From Botryllus schlosseri (taxonomy: Eukaryota > Chordata > Ascidiacea > Stolidobranchia > Styelidae): 20,269 nt of DNA. Each line of letters starts with the position of its first letter. Position 1 is the stretch's first letter. The DNA is taken from the NCBI GenBank assembly GCA_000444245.1, contig ATSW01068022.1, positions 1 through 20,269 of the forward strand, written 5' to 3'. This document shows, in pieces, positions 9,545 through 19,676 of this stretch. Position numbers and translations under genes: made by a program. The notes under the pieces are model-generated. The model was not told where the DNA came from. It saw nothing but the letters and a program-made list of their open reading frames with translations, and made no database searches.

Positions 9545-12500
9545 TTTCCGGAATTGTTTGATCTGATGCGATCCGCTAACATAACCGGTAAGTATATGAA
9601 TTGAGCGTTACACTCGCAGCCACACACGACGTGGACGAGGTCGCGACGAGGACAAAGTGTACATAATATAATATACCACACTTGTCCTCATTTTCGATTT
9701 TGGCATAATTACGTCATAATTCCTGGGGTAGGATGAACTGTGGTGTCATTATGTTGGCGATGCGTTGAGGATGCATGGAATTCAAAATTAACAATGTGAA
9801 GACATGTGGCCGCGGTCGGGTAGTGAGGAATATTTCTTCTTACAAACTAACTTGAACTTCGTTAGTCCCATCTCCTTACGAGACTTCAGACATCCATTGC
9901 GCCCGCTTTGATGTACGACAGTGGGGACTGATGTAATCTTATATTTTGACATGACCATTGGAGTGCTTCTCCGGCTGGCGGATATGTTCACCGCAAAATC
10001 GATACATGGGCTAATGGCACTTAGGAGTCACTGCGTCGATGGAATTGTGTATGCTTTATCGTTACAAAACTTAGACAAATACTAATTCAAAAACTCGTTA
10101 CACACAAGATATCACGAATGACGGACAGTTTTTCAATACTCTGTTGAAACTGAGATTTGGGCGTCCGCGATGTGACATTTTTGTGTCAACGTTTCTTCTC
10201 CCGGTGGATATCATACTAAAATTTGGAGAGGCAAATTTAATCAGGCTCGTTCCCAGTAACCCATCAGCTTTCATGCGTATACACTATACAGGCTCGCTGG
10301 ATTTATATATTGGACGATTTTCTTTTCTTCTTCGGTCTGTTCATATCGAGGTTACTTTGATAATTGCGGATGTTCAATGGGCACGTGAGCAATGAGCATG
10401 CGACAATTCAGCATGTGGAAATTGATATCTTCGGTTGAAGTAAGGGTGGGGTTGGTAAAAGTAGAGATTGTATTGGGTGTTTTGAAGTCACGCGTTCAAG
10501 TGTCGCGTATTCAACGTTTTTCATTGTATCGCATGCTTAAATATCGGACAACCATCGTGGGATCTCGAACACATATCAATTGGGCGGTCAAATGAGATTG
10601 AGAGTGTATCTTCTAAGCCTGCCCAAGTTTTTTACTTGCAACGCTGAATCAAATGAAACCATGCCTGACTATATTTTGGCCATTGACTTAGGGATATTCC
10701 TTTACTCTCCTGTATTCTCTGCATGATCGGATTTCAGCTATCCTTGATATTATAGTGTGTCATAATATTTGTTGTTGAGTCATTGTAATCCTCGTCGTGG
10801 GTCCATTCGCATAAATACTTGATCAAAACCGAATCTCGCAATGGGTTACCCCTTACTTGGCCACGCAAGTCCACCATGAATGCTCCATTACAGCATTCTT
10901 GCGATGTGTGCAATAGAGTCTCAGTCTATGACTCAACTGTGTGATCACCGATTACTCATTGATAAAGGTAGGTTAGTGCACTTCTTTCAATTAGGAGAAG
11001 TCACATAATTGTGAACAGGGCAATCTATTACTCGTATTTGAAGGTCTCGCTATCATAACACTAGCTCCTTGATAATTGCTATTTCAATGGCTCGCTATTA
11101 CGGCGCTCGCTAATTTGAACAGAATGGCGCACAGCACGGCGCACAAGTGTACGGACAGATGTCTGTCTGTCTTTGACAGTCACCGGATGTTCACTAACGA
11201 CATACTAGAACACTGTGAATACCAGTCAACTCTTGACTACGTCGCAATATTTTCGTATCGTAGCACATATACTATAGCATGATATGCTAAAACTTCCGGT
11301 CCTCATTGTCTAAATGCGCCGACTCGAAACCTTCATTTCCCTTACCATTTTCGGTGGTTATAAACAGGGAATACACAGTGCCGAAATGATTGGTAAAATT
11401 ATGCCGTCGACGAGATGAGAATTTTGTTACATCTTTCATTCATTGGCAACATGATGTTCCACGTGTCTGGCACACGCACATGTTATGAATATTAATTCAA
11501 CTTATTTGACTTCCCTTTTCGCACGGCACAAATACACGTAAAAATGTACTCGACATGGGTGACAGCTGGTGGGATATAGATGATATTTTGGTTATATAGC
11601 AGTGGTGGAAAAAATGGATAAATTGTCAGATAATACAGGAATCCTAATTAGTATTGATTATCGCATTTATGTAGGGTTGTACCTTGTACGGTAGCGTACC
11701 ACCTATATGCTGTCAATAACGAAAATACTAATAAGCCGTGTCTTGGTCCATGCGTCTTTTCGATATTAATTTTTGAAATTAAATGATAACAAATAAGATC
11801 ATAAATTTAGTCAACTTCGATGGATTTTTCGAATTCGCAGAAATGATTGAATGATTCGGCCGTAAAGGTACCTTAGTAAATTCTTCTTGGGAGTTAAATG
11901 GCGACCAATTTGCTGCGACCGTATCGTGACAGATGTCCTTCCGAATATATCGTATCGGTAACAGTCTTAAGTTATGTTGCAATCATGAATATCGCGATTG
12001 GATGTTGATCAATTGGTAATTTCCAGTTTTGATTATGGTTACCGGGGCACGGGATCGAAGGTCTGCTGAAAGTCCGTCGGTAACAATGCAGCAACAGATG
12101 AATTCAGAAGCGCCTGTTGTGCAAATACGGTCCATCGAACTCGACGCATTCTCCTGAGATTTATGATTCTCTGAATAGCATCGCGATTACTGTGAAATGA
12201 AATAAGATGGAGATGAAGAGATAGAGAAAGATGTGAAAGGTTTATTTATAAATACCAGTGATATTTTCTGCGAGAGGCTGTATTTTGTCGTGACGGTTGG
12301 TATCAAGTATAAACAGGAAGATACCATACTGCGAATTTACGGAACGTACCGAGAGTGCAATTTATGATTGGAGGCGCAGTATTTCATTTGTTGACGCAGC
12401 ACAGGGTGTTGACGTGTTGATTGAGTCCAAACTTCAGTTAATAACTGGTATAGAAGATATTTACATCAATTCTGCAAACAAGTAGCAGCAGTCTTCTTGT

Positions 12501-12913
12501 ATTGGCCGCTGGTCATAATGATTTCAAAGTTTCTACTGTTGATCATGAATCCTCCCTTCTGACCGTTGCCCTCGCTTAAACTTTTATGTTAAATCTGAAT
12601 CGAGTCATCAGTAGTCGGTATTAACCTATAAATATGTATTGCTGACATTACTTCGGGTGATTCAGAATAGATTATTTACATTTTGTTAAATTCCTAGACA
12701 TTATACAGGTCTTAAGTCTGATAAAGATCAAGATTAGATCCATTTCAGATATACTTTTGTGACGTCATGGTATCCAGCGGTGGATAGGCTATTTACAGAC
12801 TTAGTTGCGTCTGACAGTCGTCAGCATTACAGCAGTCGTCGTCGTCAGCATTACATCTCCGTAACCCATGCAGTCGATGTTAGTACCATCAATATCGTGA
12901 TGAAATCACTATA
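9545..12913. other. Long stretch without recognised genes
   Basis: More than 3 kb with no transposon pair, RNA gene or recognisable coding exon. Overlapping plus-strand frames at 10144-10395 and 10392-10595 share the bases ATGA but their products look random for this base composition. Short ATG frames at 11898-12008 (36 codons, purine at -3 and G at +4) and 12035-12157 (40 codons) sit close together but are of chance length. A short hairpin (GGTTGTAC pairing with GTACCACC) lies at about 11675-11702. The region reads as intergenic or intronic. Confidence 0.5.
12814..12855 (+). repeat. Short duplicated GTCGTCAGCATTACA unit
   Basis: The 15-base unit GTCGTCAGCATTACA occurs twice within about 40 bases, separated by GTC/GCA-type triplets. 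It is a small local tandem duplication just upstream of the GACTCGAGTC element. No function is indicated. Confidence 0.7.
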
Positions 12914-12921
12914 CCTTCGAC

Positions 12922-13403
12922 CAGGTTTGTAACCAGGTCACAAGGCTCCAAGTCACAAGTCAATTCCACTTTGATAGTTTTGACTCGAGTCAAGTCGAGT
13001 CATTTTCAATTCACCACCGAGTCAAGTCCGAGTCCAAGTCAACGAGTTGAGGGTCGAGTCCGAGCCCAAGTCATTGTGTTTACTGTTCAGTTTTCAGTTA
13101 AAGTCTTCTTAAATTCACTTTTTGTAACACTGTTTGGTGATATCGAATGTTTCGCATTTAAAATATACTAATTTTCCTCACTTTTAGCTGTTTCTGGTCG
13201 CATTTTCAAGTACCATTACCATTAGTGTGGTTACTTTACAATTCTTCGGAATTACTACGAAATGTCGGTCTTTGCCGTCTGAGTCTCGAGTCATATGACT
13301 TGGTTCGAGCCATGCGCAATGACTCGAGTCAAATCGAGTCATCTCAAAATCGTGACTTGAGTCGGACTCGAGTCGATTCATGACTCGAGTCATTACAACC
13401 CTG
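12922..13403. mobile_element. hAT element rich in GACTCGAGTC palindromes
   Basis: The 482-bp element starts CAGGTTTGTAAC, and on the minus strand from 13403 starts CAGGGTTGTAAT. It is flanked by perfect 8-bp duplications ccttcgac (12914-12921 and 13404-13411). The subterminal regions are crowded with GAGTC/GACTC units, including the 10-base palindrome GACTCGAGTC at 12982, 13321, 13365 and 13382. Similar hAT ends followed by GACTCGAGTC arrays are known to me from other animal genomes, but I cannot name the family. The middle (about 13070-13280) is A+T-rich and non-coding. The target does not fit nTnnnnAn or nnnTAnnn. Subterminal repeats are the usual transposase-binding region in hATs. Confidence 0.9.
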
Positions 13404-13411
13404 CCTTCGAC

Positions 13412-13495
13412 TCACAAGTCATTTCGAGTCACTGCTAATTTTGACTCGAGTCATGTCAAATCATTTCAAACATTTGAAGTCAAGTCACTCACATT
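13412..13495. repeat. GAGTC-rich flank outside the hAT
   Basis: Beyond the right target duplication the sequence goes on with AAGTCATTTCGAGTC, GACTCGAGTC at 13443-13452 and AAGTCAAGTCACTC. This matches the composition of the element's own subterminal repeats, though it lies outside the duplicated target. It is probably the remnant of an older related copy into which the present element inserted, or an imprecise local duplication. No second pair of ends is visible. Confidence 0.55.
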
Positions 13496-13609
13496 TTCAT
13501 TGTAACTAATAGAGACTATTCTGATGAAGTGGAAGTGTCATCATCATGAAGTTTTGTAACGAATTCTTTATGTGAAATGCCGTGATTAGCGACACGCTGT
13601 AAATGATGT

Positions 13610-14010
13610 TATTGTGGATCATCGCAGTAGAAGATCCGTTCGCATTGCGGGCTGCAAAGATTTAGCAGTAAGTATGTCACCAGGTTGTGCGTCCAACAAA
13701 TCACTGTTCAAAAGATTCGGTGTCCTTTACATGAAAGATATGCGGTAACTAGAAAAAGTTTCTGTATCAGTTCCATTGCCGTCACTGCCCCGAAAGTTTC
13801 AGTGACTTCTTTACCTCGGAATCAAAAGCGCATAAGTACAACACACGCGCGTCCTCATTGTCCAACTATGATATGGTTGAAAGGAAAGATTCTTCTAACA
13901 TATATGCCAGACCTGAATTGTGGAACAGTATCTCGCCGGCTATCCGACAGTCATCGAGCATGTTTACATTCAAGTCGAAATACAAGCAATTTCTACTGAA
14001 TGAATACTAA
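13610..14010 (+). pseudogene. CR1-like LINE: C-terminal part of the reverse transcriptase ORF, broken
   Basis: Pieces of the end of a non-LTR retrotransposon ORF2 are readable. One frame gives SVRIAGCK and then SNKSLFKRFGVLYMKD, ending at a stop at 13745-13747. A frame change near 13750 then leads into KFLYQFHCRHCPESFSDFF, YNTRASS, LWNSISPAIR and FKSKYKQFLLNEY, ending at TAA 14008-14010. The order LFK, KF.YQFH, PESFSDFF, YNTR, LWNSI.P.IR, FK.K.K is the conserved C-terminal tail of CR1/Jockey-type LINE proteins. The upstream reverse transcriptase core and the endonuclease are absent, so the copy is 5'-truncated and dead. The plus-strand ATG frame at 13685-13999 mixes the real frame with a shadow frame and is not a separate gene. 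Confidence 0.82.
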
Positions 14011-15277
14011 TGAGCCCTCAAGTTCGTCAGACCACGACCTGAACTATTGATCCCGCCTTCCGTCACATGTCACCTCATTTTGTCCCTTGTCTTTTTGTAT
14101 TACCTCAGACATGCCACTCCTGGGTTTTGCCACCCAGTTCTGGGTTTTTCGAGCATCACCCGGGTTTCTGAGTTTTTGTCCTTGAAATCTGGGTATTTTT
14201 GACATCATGTTCGTCAGGTTAATTTTATGTTCGAAAATCAATTATATTAGATTAGTAAGATCATAATGTCGAAAAATGCACGAAATTCAATTGTCGATTG
14301 ACCTACAGCTACAGGGTTGCATGGTTGATTGCTGAATTGTCGATGGATTTCGTTGTATTGTAACGGAAGAGTCTTGAAAGACTGTTTCACTACTAAAATG
14401 AAAGGCCTTGACATGGTGTGATGGAGCTTTATTGACTACCAACTTCCATCTCGCAGCAAGTCACGTTCATGGAGCAACCGTTTTCTTGCAATTTAAATCG
14501 ATTCAAAACTTGACTGCCAGTATCACTCCAAGAAATGTGTCATGTAATAATAAATAAATAAGATCTCGGTTGCTTTCACACCTTATGTAAAGTCTACTTG
14601 CAAAGTAATAATTTTATTTATCACACGCGCACACGCGCTTTCGGAGAGACGCGAACAATTATTTTCGTACTAATGTTTCAAAAGGAAAACAACACAGAAT
14701 TTTGTGGGATTTGCATTGTTAACCGAGCAAAATGTATAGTATGAGCTGCCGTAGTTTCAATATCACGGGCTAAAACCCTGTGTTGAATCGGTGTCCTGTG
14801 CTAACACAATTCTTTATTTATTATTTATTTTTCATTAAATTATTTACTTGGAGAATCATCGCTGCTCACCTTTTACATTAGGCAAAACGTACCGAGATTA
14901 CAGTTGGGGATAAAACTGAATTCTATGTCAGTATGACTGTAATTAATGACTGTCAGTTTCCATTTTCTTAACTATCACAAATAATTTTAAAAGAATTTCA
15001 AGTGAAATATAGGATGTGGGTTTTTCTGGGTTTTTCTGGGTTCATAAAAGTCCACATCTGGGTTTGTCCGGAATATCCTGGTGGCATCCCAGTATTACCT
15101 TCTTTTGCTTTTCATCCAGTGTACACGTGCAATCGTACACATGTATCCTCTTTACATCAGCTAGGGCAAGGTGGGTGTCTGATTTCAAATTCTACTCCAT
15201 GTCGGCTCGACACCTTCCTATCTTTTCATTGTGTCGCAGTCTTGTGTTGTTTTGAAATTATGAAATTATAAAAAAAA
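14011..15277 (+). mobile_element. LINE 3' UTR, split by a hAT insertion
   Basis: The 3' UTR of the LINE runs from the stop codon to about 14105, is interrupted by the hAT element, and continues from about 15101 to the end near 15277. Reading across the insertion (one copy of the 8-bp duplication removed) gives about 270 bases. The end carries two tandem GAAATTAT units and then an A run. Short tandem units, rather than a long poly(A), are the usual 3' end of CR1-group LINEs. No target duplication could be identified because the 5' junction of the truncated copy is not clear. Confidence 0.65.
14106..15092. mobile_element. hAT element with CTGGGTTTTT subterminal repeats
   Basis: The 987-bp element starts CAGACATGCCACTCCTGGG and on the minus strand starts CTGGGATGCCACCAGG. 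Perfect 8-bp duplications TATTACCT flank it (14098-14105 and 15093-15100) and fit nnnTAnnn. Both ends carry several copies of CTGGGTTTTT-like units, and these lie in the same orientation at the two ends rather than inverted. The interior is A+T-rich, with no transposase; open frames at 15002-15271 come from the subterminal repeats plus the LINE UTR. It lies inside the LINE 3' UTR, so it is younger than the LINE. Confidence 0.85.
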
Positions 15278-15466
15278 CTAATACTGATATTGATGCAATG
15301 ACTCACAGGGGATTTGATTTTCTTCGTACCCAGACAAACTATGCCAATCCATGGAAGATGTAAATATACTGTTCATTTTCTCGGCTGATTTTTGTGTAAA
15401 TATTGAAGTTTACATTCAATAGTTACTTCGACAATGTGCTCTGTATAGTTATTGGCAATCCATGAT
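15278..15466. other. Short unassigned stretch
   Basis: A+T-rich sequence between the LINE end and the CG-rich patch; nothing recognised. Confidence 0.5.
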
Positions 15467-15625
15467 CCCACTAAGCTGCGTACGTGGGCGCGCGCACTGC
15501 TGACAAAGCCTGCGCGCACAGAAAAATGCGTGGCGCGCACAAAAAAGCCGAAGTGATGACCTTTTTTTAGTCGTTACGCACAGCAAGTTGGTGAATGCGC
15601 GCAGACTTAGTGAAAAATTAGTGGG
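15467..15625. repeat. CG-rich patch with inverted CCCACTAAG / TTAGTGGG ends, possible MITE
   Basis: The segment starts CCCACTAAGCTGCG and ends with CGCAGACTTAGTG followed by AAAAATTAGTGGG, so inverted ends can be drawn at two nested positions (15469/15612 or 15467/15625). Inside are repeated GCGCGCAC blocks (near 15490, 15512 and 15532), in sharp contrast to the surrounding A+T-rich DNA. The CACTA..TAGTG ends recall CMC/EnSpm (CACTA) elements, but neither drawing has convincing target duplications of 2-3 or 8 bp. The family is therefore open. The alternating CG/CA runs could adopt left-handed DNA. Confidence 0.4.
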
Positions 15626-17879
15626 AACATTGTTGGCAAGTGCAATTGATTTGATGGTATCTCTTTCAGAATTCAGTTTATCTTCCCTGCAAATCGCGAT
15701 TGCTTTGATGTAATTCGGTTCGCAACTTCTAAAAAATTTGTATCACAAACGAAATCTGGAAACTTCTCAGCACATATATACGGTAACGTTGAGTCATGTA
15801 TAGTCAATGATGCTGCTTCAACAACTCTTCGATGAATATCATGAAATGAAATAAATCAGGATGAGATTGCCCTGAAACGTTGTCTAGATGTTTCTGCGGT
15901 GTCAGTGCTCGCCCAAGGGCTGCACTAGACAAGAAATCAAAGGAATCTATAATTTATGATTCTGGCTTGAATTATAGCACCGAAGTTTTCAACGGGTTGA
16001 GCATGACGAAAGGTCATGTCTGCGACATGTGCAAATGAGATGGGTTGTAGTTCATGACATCAAAAAGCAGGGTAATATCGTATCGAGCTCGTGTTTCTGT
16101 AAGTGAATGTTACGTTGAGGTAAAGGTCAACGTTGTTTCTAGGCCGCGTCTATGAGGCGCGTCGAGACAGAATGTCCAGAATAATTACATGTGTAGATGG
16201 TAGAGGCCTGTCGTATCATTTTGCGGAAGTTGTAGATGAGAGATTGGAAACAACAAATCTGCTGATGCGGCCGGCGTCCAAGAGTTGAAACGCGTCCAGT
16301 TCATTCTATATAATCGCAGCATCAAATTTTGTTTTGGAACTAAGCTCTAAACTTCTAACACTGTACATTACTAATGTATCTGAGTAATATTTGCCATGTA
16401 GCGCTGATTCTATGAACGAACAATTAAACTGCATCTCGCAGCAAATCAGTACACTAATTGTGTATCCCTGCATTTTTGAAACGGGTCATCATTTAGTTGA
16501 ATCAGATATGTAAACGATACGGATATAGACATGAAGCTTGTTAGCCCGCGCTGCGAATAGGTGTCAAGCTAACATCTGCCACGTCTAGTTATGCAGCGAG
16601 AACGCATGACTCATAATCGCAGAGCTGTCCAATTAGTTGCGGATTGTAGAAACAAAACCAGACGGGCGTAATGATCAATGTGGCATAGCGATTCGATATT
16701 GACTAAGGTCCATTTAATAGCATTTGATTGAAATATCCGAGCTCCAAGCTAATGCAACAATGCCGATATGGATTTATCCATAGTGCATTTCCAAATACTT
16801 GTTAGCAAAGAACAAGCGCTTAATATAACTTGACATTTCTTTTATGTAAATGGATGACTAAATCCGGATCCCTTTTCAACTGAGGGGGCAGACTCAGAAA
16901 TTAGCAGGTGAAGGACTAAAATAGATGTTAGGAATTATGTCGATGGCACACAATAGCTTATGGATCATAACCGCCATCTCGTAGTATTGATTATTTGATC
17001 TGATGGCCATTGCGCCACGGCGATGTACGACAGTGCTGATGTTTGAGGCAGTTCTCGACCTCTGTTGTGTATGTATAGTTGGTCATGTTGCAGGAGCACT
17101 GGATAGCGGCAGTCAGTAACAAAATTAATCTACTTTTTTCAATATTCAACTGGATTCTATGTATATGATTGCACTAGTTACTCAAGTGATGTTCGGTTTT
17201 GGACTACACTTCACGCCGTACTATACAGCAGATTTTGAAACGAATTTTCGTCATTTGAATATTCTTAAGTTTTACAAGTGGAGCGTATAGTTTTGTATGA
17301 CGTGGTCCACTTTTGCTCCCAACGCTATAATAGCTACTTTAGCGCTTGCTACTTATGACAGATGTTTCAAAATAAATATAAAATATTACTGTCACTCCTA
17401 ATCCGGTAGTATCGATGACTTATTCGACTACCGTCGGCTATATCCGTGGCTCTCATTCTTTATGCGGGATCCAAATCTGAGTTTTATTCACGCCCAGTCA
17501 CCCAAGCCTCGTACACCTAAAGAAATACATTTGTAATGATAGTATGCTTCATTTGTTACGGGCATGTAAGGAACCGAAAAGGTGCAGACAACCAGTTGCA
17601 CACTGCGCAGTTCCATGGAACTTGATTCATTACAAAAAGTCTTTGATTCAGTGTGGTTGTTGTCAGTGTCTGCGCTAAAACTAGTTCAAAATATGTCATG
17701 TTTACCATTGTTTTGAATTATGACGGCGTATAATTCTCATTGCCTAATACGATTAGATCCTCTGAGCAACATATATTAACAATGTAATTCACTGCTTTCA
17801 ACTTAGAAATACAATTAATACGCCGCAGAATATACTTATAACTTTTGACTCGGCGTGCCAACGTATTTTCTGCTTTTCA
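15626..17879. other. Long stretch without recognised genes
   Basis: No coding exon, RNA gene or paired transposon ends were found. A CpG-containing cluster at about 16140-16320 ends in a TATATAA at about 16306, which could be a core-promoter-like sequence, but no downstream open frame or splice structure supports a gene. Everything else is A+T-rich unique-looking DNA. Confidence 0.45.
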
Positions 17880-17914
17880 TTTGGCCCGTGGGGGAAACTA
17901 ATTGTCCACCCCTG
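17880..17914. mobile_element. Lone hAT right end
   Basis: On the minus strand from 17914 the sequence starts CAGGGGTGGACAATTAG and continues into CCCCCACGGGCC, a common hAT terminus of the CAGGGGTGG class. The next eight bases are cctatagc, which do not fit nnnTAnnn well. No matching left end with that octamer was found upstream. The element's body and length are unknown. Confidence 0.42.
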
Positions 17915-17922
17915 CCTATAGC

Positions 17923-18648
17923 TAAACATATAGGCGACGTTCGCCATAATTCGGTGATGGTAATTTTATTTCTAGAGAACTGAAGCGCTTTCTTAGGTTT
18001 ATGATTTTTCCATTTGGAGAAAGTTTATGAAAGAAAAACCTGAATGCGGTAATAGAAACAGATTTTGACTAGTCATGCAGTTGTCATAAACGTGTAATTG
18101 ACTGATTTTTCAATTGAAAAATGTATTTGAATTATTATTCGTCTATCTTTGCCAGAGCTGTAGCCGAACAGAATCGGGCCAGAAACAATAACTGTCGCCT
18201 GGCTTTTTAAAAATCACAATAGCAATAAAATGTTGCTGGCGAGCGCAATCTGTGATGAGACTTTGGATATGTGTACTATCCGACGAGAAATTGCCGAGTA
18301 TACATTTCCAGCGGTGTTATAGGCCTATAAGTGCAGTTCATCTCGGTTGATAGAAACGTTTACCGGTTGCGTGTTACGAGGGAATCCCTAATACCATGTA
18401 CCCTATTCCTAGGGACTTGTTTGCGTTTTCAAACCAGATCCTACGACCGATACTGTGAACTGTGGTGGTGTAGTTCAAGTAACATATCGGCTGCTTGCAC
18501 CTGATTACGCGCCATGAGCACAAACCTCTCGAGAATGCATCTTGCCTACCGTTTGCATTAGAAAGTGATAGGAAGGGTTGGATATATTTCCACCTAACGG
18601 AATACGTTTCGAACAATGCGGGTCCCAAAGCTGCACCATGTCCTGCCA
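17923..18648. other. Stretch without recognised features
   Basis: The minus-strand frame at 18374-18649 (91 codons) is open up to the edge of the next MITE but its translation is unlike any family I know. Nothing else is supportable. Confidence 0.5.
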
Positions 18649-18656
18649 TTACTCAG

Positions 18657-19051
18657 TAGGGTTACCATTTCTCCCCTTTTAAAAGGATTTGTCCTCTTTT
18701 TTTACTTTGACTTTTTGAGGACGCCCAAATGTCCTCGTTTTTAAGAATTTTGGTTAAATATAGGTCAAAATTCAACTGAGATACGGGAAATCAGCACTGA
18801 ATTAACGCTCCGGCGACTATTTCGGGAGCTTAGCCGGAAAGTTGAACTTTTTTCAGTCAACCAACTGAACTGATAATGTGAAAGAAAAACTGTATTTCGG
18901 GAGCTGAGCAAAAAAAGTTTTTTTTTTTTTAGTCAACCGACCGCGAAGTGCCAGAAATTTACCATTTTTTCAGGATTTTCCTCCGTTATTGCAAGTCTGA
19001 AAATTTTGAAAAAGTGTCCTCTTTTCACATATCCAAAATATGGCAACCCTA
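18657..19051. mobile_element. Non-autonomous hAT (MITE), TAGGGTTGCC-type ends
   Basis: The 395-bp element starts TAGGGTTACCATTTCTCCCC and on the minus strand starts TAGGGTTGCCATATTTTGG, both running into GAGGAC / GTCCTC motifs. Flanking 8-bp repeats ttactcag (18649-18656) and ttactgag (19052-19059) match at 7 of 8 positions and fit nTnnnnAn. TAGGGTTGCCA ends are shared by many animal hATs. Inside, an imperfect direct duplication (TATTTCGGGAGCT ... AGTCAACC) occurs at about 18818-18863 and 18892-18940. No transposase is encoded. Confidence 0.9.
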
Positions 19052-19428
19052 TTACTGAGGCCTACTTATACTATTACTTGCTAATTGTCGAATGCGTGCG
19101 TTCTCACTTTTCAGTTCTCATTATTTACCTGACACAGGGCTCTGTAAATATCGTGGAATAATTGATTCCCACTGCTTCAAATATGATTGCTGGTTTATCC
19201 GAACAATCAATCATTTTGCTAGCAATGACATCAGTTCATAGTTCCATAGTCACCGGATTAGGTTTATAATTCGACTATACGATACTATACCTCGACACCG
19301 TCACTGAAACTGAACATTTTACATATTGCTTATTGATAATAACCTAATATATATTTCAGAGCAACATCTGGAATTATTCGGGGTGTATCTCAGTAAATTA
19401 TGTTACTGTTCTTGTTGGTGTTATTCAG

Positions 19429-19516
19429 ATTCGAGGGAGTTGGTGATTATCGCCAAGGATCCAACTTCGGCGCCCAAACCGCCAATTGGGGGGCTAAAAA
19501 TTTGTTCGTAAATTAA
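19429..19516 (+). other. Weak candidate terminal coding exon
   Basis: A T/G-rich tract (TTCTTGTTGGTGTTATTCAG) ends in a good splice-acceptor sequence at 19428. After it one frame stays open to TAA at 19514-19516 and gives DYRQGSNFGAQTANWGAKN, of non-repetitive, protein-like composition. Another frame through the same bases is open from 19326 to 19511, so coding evidence is ambiguous. No family is recognised and no partner exon or poly(A) signal was found. It may be chance. Confidence 0.18.
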
Positions 19517-19676
19517 TATAATCTTAGGCGATTTGCTGAACTTATTATGTATATTTTATTCGCACTTCGCGTGATTTATTGTCACGAGTTTTCTGCTACC
19601 GTATTTAAATATGGGTAGGCTACGCATCCCTGTATGCATTGCATAATTTGCAGAAATTAGTCAAAATAATTGTTAG

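Noticed and set aside
10144-10595. Two overlapping plus-strand frames sharing ATGA
   Set aside because: Translational coupling of this sort is a bacterial feature and the surroundings are animal-like non-coding DNA. Neither product resembles a known protein.
11588-11720. Possible further hAT end (CAGTGGTGG) and a GGTTGTACC/GGTACGCTACC palindrome
   Set aside because: No paired end, no target duplication and only a short match to hAT termini.
11898-12157. Neighbouring short ATG frames (36 and 40 codons), with an acceptor-like TTTCCAG between them
   Set aside because: No donor in the first frame gives a phase that keeps the second frame open, and such lengths arise easily by chance.
12982-13452. 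CRISPR-like or satellite array of GACTCGAGTC
   Set aside because: Spacing is irregular, the units are 10-base palindromes without uniform spacers, and the array lies inside a hAT with perfect 8-bp duplications.
13685-13999. 104-codon ATG frame as a gene
   Set aside because: The conserved LINE C-terminal motifs lie in a different frame over most of this interval; this frame is largely a shadow.
16140-16340. Promoter with TATATAA near 16306
   Set aside because: TATA-like strings are frequent in A+T-rich DNA, and no downstream coding exon or splice structure supports a gene.
18374-18649. 91-codon minus-strand frame next to a MITE
   Set aside because: No family resemblance, and it starts at the MITE target duplication; no supporting splice or promoter signals.
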